A stretch of DNA of 64,000 nucleotides. Origin: CBDDEI01 sp965226775 (GTDB lineage: Bacteria > Chloroflexota > Dehalococcoidia > SHYD01). This document shows positions 44,851-53,098 of this stretch, piece after piece (the stretch's first letter is position 1; the number at the start of each line of letters is the position of its first letter). Position numbers and translations under genes: made by a program. The stretch is from positions 186,001 to 250,000 of the forward strand of contig CBDDEI010000002.1 of the NCBI GenBank assembly GCA_965226775.1. The letters are read 5' to 3'. The notes beneath the pieces were generated by a model. The model was not told the DNA's origin. It searched no databases and saw nothing but the letters and a program-made list of their open reading frames with translations.

Positions 44851-45702
44851 ATGATCGAAATCAATATAGATCCCACTATGTTCACCCTTGGCCCGCTGGT
44901 CATCTCCTGGCACGGCTTCTTCAGCGCGTTCGGGCTGGCCATCGGCCTCTGGCTCGCAATGCGCCTCGCCGTAGAGCGGCGCATTGATGAGGCAATCAAC
45001 ACCCTTGCGTTGCCTGCGGTCATCGGCGGCATCTTGGGCGCACGGGTGCTCTTTGTCCTGGAAAACTGGTGGCTCTTCGCAGACCGGCCGCTGGCGGCCT
45101 TCGCCATCAATGAGGGCGGCATCTCCGTCTACGGCGCAGTCTTTGGCGGCAGCCTGGCCGCGTGGCTCGCCACCCGCTTTTTGCGACCGCCAGCGCCAGA
45201 CACAGAGGAAGGCGATGCTGCGCCCAGTACGCGCAGTTTCCCTGTAGCCAAGCTAGCGGACCTCGCCGCTCTAGGCCTGATCTTCGGTCAGGGGCTCGGC
45301 CGCATCGGCGACATCATCAACGGCGAGCACCACGGCAAGGATGCCGTAGACTTCCCCCTCAGCGTCTCGTACACCCATCCCAACACCCTGGGCGAGCTGG
45401 GCGTGCCCGTCCACCTGGCTGTGGGCTATGAGATGGTCTACGACCTAGTAGTGGGCTTTGGGCTTATCTTGCTGCTGAAACACCAGCCCAAGGACGGCGT
45501 GGTCTACCTGGCCTACCTCTTCCTCTACGGCCTGGGCCGGCTGGTGATTGGCTTCTACCGAAGAGATACCCTGGTCATGGATGGCCTGGGCATGGCTCAG
45601 GTCATCGGCCTCATCACGATGCTGATCGTGCTCCCCTGGCTCATGTGGCACTTCCGTACGCGCCCACCCGACCGCGCCCAACGCCGCCGCGCCGGGCGGT
45701 AA
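44851..45702 (+). CDS. lgt: Prolipoprotein diacylglyceryl transferase
   Basis: A 283-residue integral membrane enzyme that adds diacylglycerol to lipobox cysteines. HGFFSAFGLAIG, GGISVYGAVFGG, and GLGRIGDIINGEHHG are the Lgt signature (the usual GRIGNFINGE has D for N and I for F here). About seven membrane segments. Substrates in this window include the SBP lipoprotein at 8.6-10.4 kb. Confidence 0.95.
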   Translation: MIEINIDPTMFTLGPLVISWHGFFSAFGLAIGLWLAMRLAVERRIDEAINTLALPAVIGGILGARVLFVLENWWLFADRPLAAFAINEGGISVYGAVFGGSLAAWLATRFLRPPAPDTEEGDAAPSTRSFPVAKLADLAALGLIFGQGLGRIGDIINGEHHGKDAVDFPLSVSYTHPNTLGELGVPVHLAVGYEMVYDLVVGFGLILLLKHQPKDGVVYLAYLFLYGLGRLVIGFYRRDTLVMDGLGMAQVIGLITMLIVLPWLMWHFRTRPPDRAQRRRAGR

Positions 45703-45710
45703 GAGAAGAA

Positions 45711-46004
45711 TCAGCTAGGCGTTACTTCGCGCGATGCGATCTGCTTAGATTCTTCTAGCTGTTTCTTTAGGCTCTCAGGGAGTTGAGCGTGACGAAACTC
45801 AATTGCTAACGGGACACGTCCTAGTTCCGCTTGTACTTTCTTATAGGTGGTGGATTTGGGGATGATACGGATCGTTGACAGCCGCCGACAGCATCGGTAT
45901 CCTGAAAGCATACACCCCCTGCGATTTGCTGCATTAGCTTTTTCACTAGGGTGGCCATTGACGGCTTCAATCTCTACTACCGTGCCTTGCGGGGCACGCC
46001 GCAT
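45711..46004 (-). CDS. Doubtful small ORF antisense to the NYN relic
   Basis: A 97-residue frame (RIIPKSTTYKKVQAELGRVPLAIEFRHAQLPESLKKQLEESKQ...). Its first ~18 codons are antisense to the conserved start of a decayed NYN gene, so the N-terminus is unlikely to be real. The C-terminal half looks protein-like but matches nothing I recognise. Probably chance or a fragment. Confidence 0.2.
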   Translation of the reverse strand: MRRAPQGTVVEIEAVNGHPSEKANAANRRGCMLSGYRCCRRLSTIRIIPKSTTYKKVQAELGRVPLAIEFRHAQLPESLKKQLEESKQIASREVTPS

Positions 46005-46477
46005 CGCTTAATGGCGAGGCTTCTGCCTGAAGGCTTTCGGCTACTTCACCGCCGATGCGACTCTACGCAGGCTCAGCGACAGCAGGCTTTTCTCCGTGCC
46101 TTACAGAACTCCCAGACCTGACCATCGCACCTCCTTGCGAAGACGAAACGGAGGCCGTTGGCGCGGCAGTCGGAAACCTTGACGCGCACCTCTACTTGAC
46201 ACCGAGGAGAAGGGCTCGGACGTCAATCTCGCGTCCTACCTACTGCTGCACGGCTTCGACGATGAGTACAGATGGCCATCGTACGTCTCCAACCATATCC
46301 GACCTCGAGCTTACCCCAGAATGGCGCGGATCAGACTGGAGAAGCAGGTCGGAGTCTTCGACCCAAGCGGTAAACGGAGCTTCGAGCTGCACAGCGCAGC
46401 CTCGTTCTGAGCGCCATTGCCTGTTTCCCGACACGCTCTCCGACGCGCAAGGCCCTATCACGAAGCCCGCCGGTTGG
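45951..46477 (+). pseudogene. Decayed NYN-domain ribonuclease gene
   Basis: Pieces of a NYN-domain protein occur in order but in different frames: VAIDGFNLYYRALRGTP (from 45951), YFTA, DSTQAQRQQAFLRALQ, LPDLTI (46109), TEEKGSDVNLASYLLLHGF (46201), SFELHSAASF-stop, then FPDTLSDAQG and TKPAGW (to 46477). At least four frame changes and an internal deletion separate them. The NYN family are PIN-like RNases (conserved D at the start and D in GSDVNLA). The gene is dead, and AT-richer than its surroundings. Confidence 0.85.
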
Positions 46478-47527
46478 CAGGTGCGAAGAGAAATCATTGC
46501 GACTTTGCATCGGTTTAGCCATCAAAGCTACATTTACCACCCGAGCCCTCCATATCACGCGCCTTGATGAGGACTTCGGACCCATTCCTCTACTTCGTTC
46601 TTCCCGCGCCTTGATGAGGAGGCTTATCGATTCGTTGACGGGCGTGGGCACGCCGTGTTCCTGGCCCAGGCGCACCAGCGCGCCGTTCATGGCATCGATC
46701 TCCGTGCGCTTTCCGTGCTGTAGGTCGGCATACATAGACGAGTAATGCTTGGCCGTGGGCGGCAGCAACTGCTCGTACAGCACACGGGCAAACGCTTCCG
46801 GCGTCTCCCACAGCAACGGCGCGCCGGCAGCTCTCCCCACGGCAAACCCTTCTGCGATCATCTGCTCCATGAGCCGCCGCGTGCTTTCGTGCTCCGCCAA
46901 CGCCCCGTAGGGCACGCTAAGCAACCCCGAGAGGGGGTTCAGCGCCACGTTGTAGAGCACTTTGCCCCAGATATACGCGAACACTTGCGGCGTGGCCTGG
47001 GACTTGATGCCGGCTGTGGTCAGCACCTCCGCTAGCTCCCGCATCCGTGGGGTCGGCTCCTCGCCTCTTTGGCTGCCCAGGAGCACGTCGCCGCCCCAGA
47101 CGGTCACCACTACCCGGCCGGGGCGCTCCACGTCGACGCCGAAGATGACGCGCGCCGCCACGGTACGCTCGACGCCTACTGCCGCCTCGATAACCTCCAG
47201 GTTGCCCAGCCCGTTCTGCAGCGACACGACCAGCGTCTCCGGCCCAACAACGGGGAGCGCCTCCTGGATCGCCGACGCAGTGTCGTAAGACTTGGTGGTA
47301 AGGAGCACGACATCGAAGCTACTAGTAGGGAGCTGTGCTACGCTGGTGGCCGTCTCCAAGTTCGTAATCAGCTGCTCGCCCCACAGCCCGCCGATGGAGA
47401 GGCCCTGAGCGCGCACCGCCTCCATGTGAGCTGCCCTACCTACCAGCATCACCCGGTGCCCAGCCTTTGCCAGCAGCCCGCCGAACACGCTGCCGATGGC
47501 CCCTGCTCCTAAGACTAGAATATGCAT
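46331..47527 (-). CDS. panE: 2-dehydropantoate 2-reductase with abnormal C-terminal extension
   Basis: A 398-residue ketopantoate reductase (ApbA/PanE), step of pantothenate synthesis. GAGAIGSVFGGLLAKAGHRV binds NADPH; TKSYDT, VSLQNGLGN, the catalytic Lys (IWGKVLYNVALNPLSGL) and EIDAMNGALVRLGQEHGVPTPVNESI are conserved. Normal proteins end soon after that last motif, about residue 305. Here the frame runs about 90 residues further, antisense to the NYN relic, with no family resemblance. A 16-bp direct repeat (46558-46573 and 46605-46620) lies at the junction. The original stop was probably lost in a rearrangement. Confidence 0.9.
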   Translation of the reverse strand: MHILVLGAGAIGSVFGGLLAKAGHRVMLVGRAAHMEAVRAQGLSIGGLWGEQLITNLETATSVAQLPTSSFDVVLLTTKSYDTASAIQEALPVVGPETLVVSLQNGLGNLEVIEAAVGVERTVAARVIFGVDVERPGRVVVTVWGGDVLLGSQRGEEPTPRMRELAEVLTTAGIKSQATPQVFAYIWGKVLYNVALNPLSGLLSVPYGALAEHESTRRLMEQMIAEGFAVGRAAGAPLLWETPEAFARVLYEQLLPPTAKHYSSMYADLQHGKRTEIDAMNGALVRLGQEHGVPTPVNESISLLIKAREERSRGMGPKSSSRRVIWRARVVNVALMAKPMQSRNDFSSHLPTGGLRDRALRVGERVGKQAMALRTRLRCAARSSVYRLGRRLRPASPV

Positions 47528-47532
47528 GAGAT

Positions 47533-47585
47533 CAAAGCCCTCACCCTAACCCCTGCCTACCGGCAGACAAGCTCTCCCATAGGGG
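47533..47585 (-). repeat. CCCTCACCCTAACCC-type repeat, panE side
   Basis: A short copy of the GC-rich element seen three times near ruvA. Read on the minus strand it contains TTAGGGTGAGGG about 10-20 bases before the panE ATG, so it seems to supply the ribosome-binding site of panE. Confidence 0.65.
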
Positions 47586-47592
47586 GATGGGA

Positions 47593-48879
47593 TTAAGACC
47601 GCAGCGCCTGGAAACGCTCCCAGAAGTCCGGGAAGGTCTTGCTGACACACGCGGGGTCTTTTATCCTCAGGCCTGGGAGCCCCAGGCCGGTGATCGCAAA
47701 GCTCATTGCCATGCGGTGGTCGTCGTAGGTCTCGACGTCCGCGGCGTGGACTGCGCCCGGGTGGATCGTTATCCCATCGGGGTGCTCGTCTGCCCGAGCG
47801 CCCAAGCGGCGTAGCTCCGCAGCCAGTGCGGCAATCCTATCGGTCTCGTGGCCTCGGATGTGCGCCACGTTCCGAATGGTCACCGTACCGTCGGCAAAGG
47901 GGGCTATAGCGGCAAGGGTCTGGACTACGTCCGGAATGTCGCCCATGTCCACCTCGATGCCGCGGAGCTGCCCCGTGCCGGCTACTTCGGTAAAATCTTC
48001 CCCTTGTGTCACGGTGCAACCCATGCGCTCCAGGATGCGGGCGAACTGCAGGTCACCCTGGGCGGAGCTTCTGCCTAAGTGCTGCACTCGCACTCTTCCT
48101 CCCGCCACGGCCGCTGCGGCAAAGAAGTAGGACGCGCCCGTCGCGTCGGGCTCTATGTCGTAGGTGCGGCCGGTGTAGCGCTGACCTCCCGGCACATGAA
48201 AGCGTTGGTAATCGTGGTACTCCATATCGGCGCCAAAGGCCCGGATTGTGCTGGCCGTCATGTCCAGATATGGCTTGGACACCAGGTCGCCGATGACGTC
48301 CAGCACGACTCCCTGCTGAGAAAGGGGAGCCGCCATGAGCACCGCCGTAAAATACTGGCTGCTGGTATCGCCGCGGATTGCGGCGCGCCCGCCGGGCAGT
48401 CCGTTGGCCTCAACCACTACAGGCGGACAGCCGGTGCCGTCGCGGGAATAGGCCCTGACCCCTAACTGGGTGAGCGCCTCTAATAGGGGCTGGATGGGAC
48501 GCTGGTGCATGCGCTCGACGCCGTCCACGTTATACGTGCCGTGTCCAAGCGCCAGGAAGGCAGTGAGAAAACGGGCGGTTGTCCCGGAAGCGCCTATGAA
48601 CAGATCAGCCTTATCTGCGGGAATGCGGCCGCCTGCGCCCTCCACTCGGAAGGTTGCTGCGGCTTCGTCCTGCTCCACGGGAATGCCCACCGCGCGCAGT
48701 GCAGCCGCCATATAGTCGGTATCGTCGCTGAAGAGCGCCTGCCGCAGTATCGATGCGCCCTCCGCCATCGCCGCGATGATCAGCGCACGGTTGGTATAGC
48801 TCTTGGAGCCGGGCAGCGTCACCTCCGCGTCTATGGGACGCTCCAAGGGCAGTATCTCCAGGACGGCTTCTTTTACCAT
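47593..48879 (-). CDS. aroA: 3-phosphoshikimate 1-carboxyvinyltransferase
   Basis: A 428-residue EPSP synthase of the shikimate pathway. LPGSKSYTNRALIIAA is the N-terminal substrate motif, LFIGASGTTARFLTAF the second, and ETYDDHRMAMSFAITGL the C-terminal one. ATG at 48879 is chosen since the 29 codons before it lack family resemblance; its ribosome site is weak. It is 65 bases upstream of panE, on the same strand. Confidence 0.96.
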   Translation of the reverse strand: MVKEAVLEILPLERPIDAEVTLPGSKSYTNRALIIAAMAEGASILRQALFSDDTDYMAAALRAVGIPVEQDEAAATFRVEGAGGRIPADKADLFIGASGTTARFLTAFLALGHGTYNVDGVERMHQRPIQPLLEALTQLGVRAYSRDGTGCPPVVVEANGLPGGRAAIRGDTSSQYFTAVLMAAPLSQQGVVLDVIGDLVSKPYLDMTASTIRAFGADMEYHDYQRFHVPGGQRYTGRTYDIEPDATGASYFFAAAAVAGGRVRVQHLGRSSAQGDLQFARILERMGCTVTQGEDFTEVAGTGQLRGIEVDMGDIPDVVQTLAAIAPFADGTVTIRNVAHIRGHETDRIAALAAELRRLGARADEHPDGITIHPGAVHAADVETYDDHRMAMSFAITGLGLPGLRIKDPACVSKTFPDFWERFQALRS

Positions 48880-48972
48880 GCTCTCGGCTCGCTCTTTGGT
48901 CGGATTGGCTCCACTTTCACCCCTCAGTATACTCACCACGCCAGATCTGCGCCTTAATACCTGCAAAACGTG

Positions 48973-49001
48973 GTGACACCATTAGGTCTCTATGCTATAA
49001 G
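48973..49001 (+). promoter_or_regulatory. Promoter that would give a leaderless antiporter mRNA
   Basis: GTGACA (48973-48978) and TATAAG (48996-49001) are each one base from consensus and 17 bases apart. The expected transcription start is near 49008, the first base of the antiporter's GTG. No Shine-Dalgarno is seen. Confidence 0.65.
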
Positions 49002-49007
49002 TGAAAA

Positions 49008-50213
49008 GTGACACATGTCTTAGAGTTTATTTTTCTCCTTGCCGTCATCCTGGTAGCTGCAAAGCTGGGCGGCCTCCTCAGTTCCCGTCTGGGCCAGCCG
49101 GCCGTCTTGGGCGAACTCCTCGCCGGCGTCATTCTGGGCCCCACAGCCATAGACATTCTCCAGCTCTTTGACTCCCCGGTCTTGGCGGAGCTGTTGCATC
49201 ACCTCTCAGAGCTTGGGGTGATAGTCCTCATGTTCATGGCAGGACTAGAGACCGACTTGGAAGACCTCAACCGCACTCGAGCGACCGCCATTATAGCCGG
49301 CGTTCTGGGTGTCGTGGTTCCCGTGCTCATGGCGCTGGGCGTCGGCGCCGCTTTTGCCCTGGACACGGAGCATGCCATCTTCCTGGGCCTCATCTTGGCG
49401 GCCACCAGCGTGAGTATCACTGCCCGCACCCTCATGGAGCTAGGCGTCCTGCGAGGCCGCGCGGGCATCTCCATTCTGGGCGCTGCGGTGGTGGACGACG
49501 TGCTGGTCATTCTCGCACTCTCCGGGTTCCTTGCTCTCGTTGCCGGCAGCAGCGACGAGAGCGGGGTAGAGGTGCTGGCTCTTATACTCGGGCGGATGCT
49601 GCTCTTCTTTGCTATCGCCATAGGCATAGGCTATAAGCTCTTGCCACTCATAGGACGGTGGGTCTCCGACTTGCCTATCAGCGAAAACATAGCCACTTTT
49701 GCCCTGGTGGTAATGCTCCTCTACTCCTGGCTAGCCGAGTACCTTGGCGGTGTGGCTCTTATCACCGGCTCTTTCCTGGCTGGTTTACTCCTGGCTCGCA
49801 CCGATTTCCGCCGTACCATAGAGGAGAGGGTGCATGTCTTAGCCTACGCCTTCCTGGTCCCTATCTTCTTTATCAATATCGGCCTTACCGCCAACCTGCG
49901 CGCCTTTGACACCGGCGATCTGGTGCTGTTGGCGACTCTCATCGTCGTTGCCGTTGTCTCCAAGCTCCTCGGTTGCGGCGGAGGCGCCCTTCTCTCTGGC
50001 CTACCTTGGCGTGAGAGCCTACAGGTGGGTGCGGGCATGGTCTCCCGTGGAGAGGTGGGACTCATCGTCGCATCCGTGGGCGTCAGCGCCGGTCTCATTA
50101 GCAACGACCTGTTCTCAGTTTTTGTAGTGGTGGTGGTCATCACTACTCTCATGACTCCCTTCTTACTCAAAGCAGTCTTTTCTGGTTCACCCGTGGAGGC
50201 GCGTCATGGCTGA
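49008..50213 (+). CDS. CPA2-type Na+/H+ or K+/H+ antiporter
   Basis: A 401-residue membrane protein with about 12 helices. ILVAAKLGGLLSSRLGQPAVLGELLAGVILGP opens the family, and AAVVDDVLVILALS carries the DD ion-binding pair of helix 5. There is no TrkA-N or USP tail. GTG start at 49008 appears leaderless. The next gene overlaps by 8 bases and may encode a small regulatory partner. Confidence 0.92.
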   Translation: MTHVLEFIFLLAVILVAAKLGGLLSSRLGQPAVLGELLAGVILGPTAIDILQLFDSPVLAELLHHLSELGVIVLMFMAGLETDLEDLNRTRATAIIAGVLGVVVPVLMALGVGAAFALDTEHAIFLGLILAATSVSITARTLMELGVLRGRAGISILGAAVVDDVLVILALSGFLALVAGSSDESGVEVLALILGRMLLFFAIAIGIGYKLLPLIGRWVSDLPISENIATFALVVMLLYSWLAEYLGGVALITGSFLAGLLLARTDFRRTIEERVHVLAYAFLVPIFFINIGLTANLRAFDTGDLVLLATLIVVAVVSKLLGCGGGALLSGLPWRESLQVGAGMVSRGEVGLIVASVGVSAGLISNDLFSVFVVVVVITTLMTPFLLKAVFSGSPVEARHG

Positions 50214-50562
50214 TCTTGTCCTATTCATCACCCACGAGTCAGGGCTTGCGGAAGAGGTAGCCGACCAGTTGGAGGAGTTAGGCGTCTCCTGGACAGCCTC
50301 AATTGATCTCCTGAGCACTGTTGCCAATTTGGAACGCCTTACGCGTGACGACATGCCCCTCATGCCCTCGCTGCGGGATATTCTCGATTCGGAGGAAGCG
50401 CCGGGGAAGGCCGTGATGTGTGTCGTCGGCAGCAACCGAATGCGAGATATGGTGCTGCAGGCGTTGCGCGCCCGCCAGAGCGGTTCAGAGAAACCCTGGT
50501 GCATGGTGCTCTCCATGCCCCTGAGCGGTGTGTGGGGCCTCCCTCCCCAACGGGAAAGCTAG
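50206..50562 (+). CDS. Small protein coupled to the antiporter
   Basis: A 118-residue soluble protein, not recognised. It starts with LVLFITHESGLAEEVADQLEELGV and has a central AVMCVVGSNRMRDMVLQAL region, suggestive of an alpha/beta fold. It overlaps the antiporter by 8 bases. It could act as a P-II-like or ferredoxin-like modulator of the antiporter (speculative). It ends before a repeat region. Confidence 0.65.
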   Translation: MADLVLFITHESGLAEEVADQLEELGVSWTASIDLLSTVANLERLTRDDMPLMPSLRDILDSEEAPGKAVMCVVGSNRMRDMVLQALRARQSGSEKPWCMVLSMPLSGVWGLPPQRES

Positions 50563-50640
50563 CCCGCCTCACATCATTCTGAGGCCTCGCCGAAGTGATG
50601 GCGAGGAATCGTGAGTTAGAGCGCTTCAGGCCCCGCCTCT

Positions 50641-50724
50641 TGTCATTCTGAGGGAGCGCAGCGACTGAAGAATCCAATCCCCTACGGCCGTCTCAGTGGA
50701 TTCTTCGCTTCGCTCAGAATGACA
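50641..50724. repeat. MITE-like 84-bp inverted repeat, copy 1
   Basis: The element opens tgtcattctgagggagcgca and closes cttcgctcagaatgaca, so the ends are inverted repeats of about 27-35 bases. It is almost identical to 50864-50947. No coding. Confidence 0.9.
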
Positions 50725-50760
50725 AAGGGGAGTCAGAATGGCAAGGGGGAGACAAAGCCG

Positions 50761-50853
50761 CAGTACGTGAGTGTCGCGCAACTCAGCAAGCTGGTAGAGC
50801 GAGAGCAGCAAGCCGTCAAGCTCCCAGTCGATGACATCCTGGTGACCATCTAA
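50761..50853 (+). pseudogene. Rieske ferredoxin remnant with central deletion
   Basis: Thirty codons read QYVSVAQLSKLVEREQQAVKL then PVDDILVTI-stop. The first part matches the N-terminus of the Rieske gene at 56312 (YVKVAQLSELVERELKAVKI), the second the C-terminal end of the same family (DDILLAI). The whole cluster-binding middle is missing. It lies between two MITE-like copies. The start codon is lost too. Confidence 0.8.
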
Positions 50854-50863
50854 CACTTCGTAT

Positions 50864-50947
50864 TGTCATTCTGAGGGAGCGCAGCGACTGAAGAATCCAA
50901 TCCCCTACGGCTGTCTCAGTGGATTCTTCGCTCCGCTCAGAATGACA
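50864..50947. repeat. MITE-like 84-bp inverted repeat, copy 2
   Basis: Second near-identical copy of the element at 50641-50724. The 143 bases after it are G-rich, with several short near-repeats of gagtgacaagag and no gene. Confidence 0.9.
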
Positions 50948-51090
50948 AGGGGGAGTCAGGATGACATGGGGGGCTGGGTGACAAGAGGGGCCGAACGACA
51001 GGGAGTCTGAACGGCAAGAGGGCTGAGTGACATCAAGTGGCTGAGCGACAAGAGCGTTTGGGTGACAAAAGGCGCTGGGTGCCGAATGGG

Positions 51091-52140
51091 TCAGAACATG
51101 CGCTGCTGGTCGGTCCTAGGGGGATAGCCCAGGTGCTCCCGTGCTGTGTCTGTGGCGCGGCGACCGCTGGGGGTGCGTTGCACAAACCCTATCTTCAACA
51201 AGAACGGCTCCACCACATCTGATAGCAGCCCTGATTCCTCGTTGAGCGTGGCTGCAATCGCCTCCAGGCCCACCGGCCCGCCCTGGTACTGCTCCAGCAT
51301 CGTCGTTAGATACGCGCGGTCCATGCGATCCAGCCCTCGGCTGTCCACGCCCTCCCGGCTCAGCGCGGCATCCGCCACCTTCTGCGTTATACGACCGTCT
51401 CCCTGCACCTCCGCGTAGTCCCGCACCCGCCGCAGCAGGCGGTTCACTACGCGCGGCGTGCCACGGGCCCGGCGCGCCAGCTCCAGCGCCGCCTCGTTGT
51501 CGATAGCCGTCTCCAGCAGCCGCGCCGACCGCATCGCGACCTGCGCCAGCTCTTCGTCGCTATAGAAATCGAGGTGGGAGACGATGCCAAAGCGGTCTCG
51601 CAGCGGCGCGGAGAGCAGCCCTGCGCGCGTCGTCGCTCCTATCAGCGTGAAGTGCTCCAGGCGGTAGCGGAGGGAGCGCGCCTTGGGCCCCTGGCCCGTC
51701 ACCAGGTCCACGCTAAAGTCCTCCATAGCGGAGTAGAGATACTCCTCCACGGTGTGGGAGAGGCGATGCACCTCATCAATGAAGATAACCTCGCCGCGCT
51801 CCAGGTTGGAGAGCAGGCCAACGATGTCGCCGGGCTTCTCCAGCGCCGGGCCGGAGGTGTGCATGATGGGCGCGCCCATCTCCTGAGAGATGATGTGGGC
51901 AAGGGTGGTCTTGCCCAGCCCCGGCGGGCCGTGAAAGAGGACGTGGTCCAGCGGCTCCTCCCGCCCACGCGCCGCGGTAATGGCGATGCGCAGGTTCTCC
52001 ACCACCGCCTTCTGGCCGATGTACTCGTCCAAGATGCGGGGGCGCAGGCTCCACAGCAGCGCGCTCTCCGCGACCGCGACGGGCGCCTCGCCCTCATCCT
52101 CCGGGGGCTCCGGGCCGGTGATCAGCGGTTCACGTGGCAT
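51091..52140 (-). CDS. ruvB: Holliday junction branch-migration ATPase RuvB
   Basis: A 349-residue AAA+ motor. LRPRILDEYIGQ, Walker A GPPGLGKTTLAH, Walker B VIFIDEVHRLS, sensor GATTRAGLLSAPLRDRFG, and the C-terminal winged helix (GFVQRTPSGRRAT) are all in place. It overlaps the DUF1189 gene by 11 bases and is last in the ruv operon. Confidence 0.98.
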   Translation of the reverse strand: MPREPLITGPEPPEDEGEAPVAVAESALLWSLRPRILDEYIGQKAVVENLRIAITAARGREEPLDHVLFHGPPGLGKTTLAHIISQEMGAPIMHTSGPALEKPGDIVGLLSNLERGEVIFIDEVHRLSHTVEEYLYSAMEDFSVDLVTGQGPKARSLRYRLEHFTLIGATTRAGLLSAPLRDRFGIVSHLDFYSDEELAQVAMRSARLLETAIDNEAALELARRARGTPRVVNRLLRRVRDYAEVQGDGRITQKVADAALSREGVDSRGLDRMDRAYLTTMLEQYQGGPVGLEAIAATLNEESGLLSDVVEPFLLKIGFVQRTPSGRRATDTAREHLGYPPRTDQQRMF

Positions 52141-53080
52141 CTGGGTTGGTGGGTTCCTCTCGTATAAGCCCGCGGACGCCTGCCAGGTTAAGGGCGGCTA
52201 TCCCCACGGTAACAAGGGTAAACATGAAAAGAAAGCTCCTAAAGGGCTGCACCGAGCTCGTCAGGGTTAGCACAAGCTCTACGAGGAACGCGCCCGTCAT
52301 CGCGTAAATCCCCACCCGATAGGCTTGCCCGTAGCTCAGGGAAACACCCATCACTGTGGCTGCCAGGCGGACGAGCAGCGCCGCAAGGAGCAGGTACACA
52401 AGGCGGAGTGCGCCTCCAATGACCATCCCCATGAACACCAGCACCGTTAGGACCGGTGTGACAAACTTGGCGATGAGCTTGCCCGTATCGGCTACCTTGC
52501 GGACGCCCTCCTCGTCCACAGTGAAGCCCTCTACCCCGTCCAGAGGATAGGGAGTGATCTCTCCGTCGGAGTCTACAACAACGGCATCGCTCGTGAGCCA
52601 GAAATGGGTGTCGAAGCTTACAAACTGCTCCCTGCTGAAAGGGGTGGCCGTATCAATGACCAGCAGGTTGCGCTTGTTTTCGACATCTGCCGTCCCTAGC
52701 CGCCGTCGCACCGCAGCGAGAGCCTCGGCCTCGCGACGTTCGGTCTCAACGACCAGCAGATCATTCTCGCCTTCGTCATCTGCCGTTCTTACGCCCAAGT
52801 AATAGGGCTGTTGTAGATTGGTAGTGGTTACCTCGCCATCGCTGATGTGAACGGTCGCGCCCGGAGGGTAGCCTGCCATAACCTGGTCGATACCCTCCTC
52901 AATGTCGGACCCAAGCCCTGAAAACTGCGTGACACCCAGGTAGATGGCGTGTATGCCAGAGAGCAGGGCGATCAGCAGGAAGAAGTAGCCCACCGCCTTG
53001 CCGCTGGAGGACGTCAGGACGGCCGCGTAGTGGCTAGGGGAGTAGATGCTGTCCCTGACGGTCTGAAAGAAGCTAGTCAT
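52130..53080 (-). CDS. DUF1189-like membrane protein in the ruv operon
   Basis: A 316-residue membrane protein. The N-terminus FFQTVRDSIYSPSHYAAVLTSSSGKAVGYFFLLIALLS is the DUF1189 pattern; a long extracytoplasmic region (about 60-195) and four more hydrophobic segments (about 200-300) follow. Function is unknown. It lies between ruvA and ruvB with short spacing on both sides, so it is co-expressed with them; a functional link is not shown. Confidence 0.75.
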   Translation of the reverse strand: MTSFFQTVRDSIYSPSHYAAVLTSSSGKAVGYFFLLIALLSGIHAIYLGVTQFSGLGSDIEEGIDQVMAGYPPGATVHISDGEVTTTNLQQPYYLGVRTADDEGENDLLVVETERREAEALAAVRRRLGTADVENKRNLLVIDTATPFSREQFVSFDTHFWLTSDAVVVDSDGEITPYPLDGVEGFTVDEEGVRKVADTGKLIAKFVTPVLTVLVFMGMVIGGALRLVYLLLAALLVRLAATVMGVSLSYGQAYRVGIYAMTGAFLVELVLTLTSSVQPFRSFLFMFTLVTVGIAALNLAGVRGLIREEPTNPDAT

Positions 53081-53098
53081 GCGCTACCTTTGTTTGCC

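Noticed and set aside
46055..46567. 170-codon plus-strand frame
   Set aside because: It crosses the NYN relic mostly in the wrong frame; only the short LPDLTI block is family sequence.
50626..50856. 76-codon minus-strand frame
   Set aside because: It is antisense to the Rieske remnant and reads through a MITE-like element.
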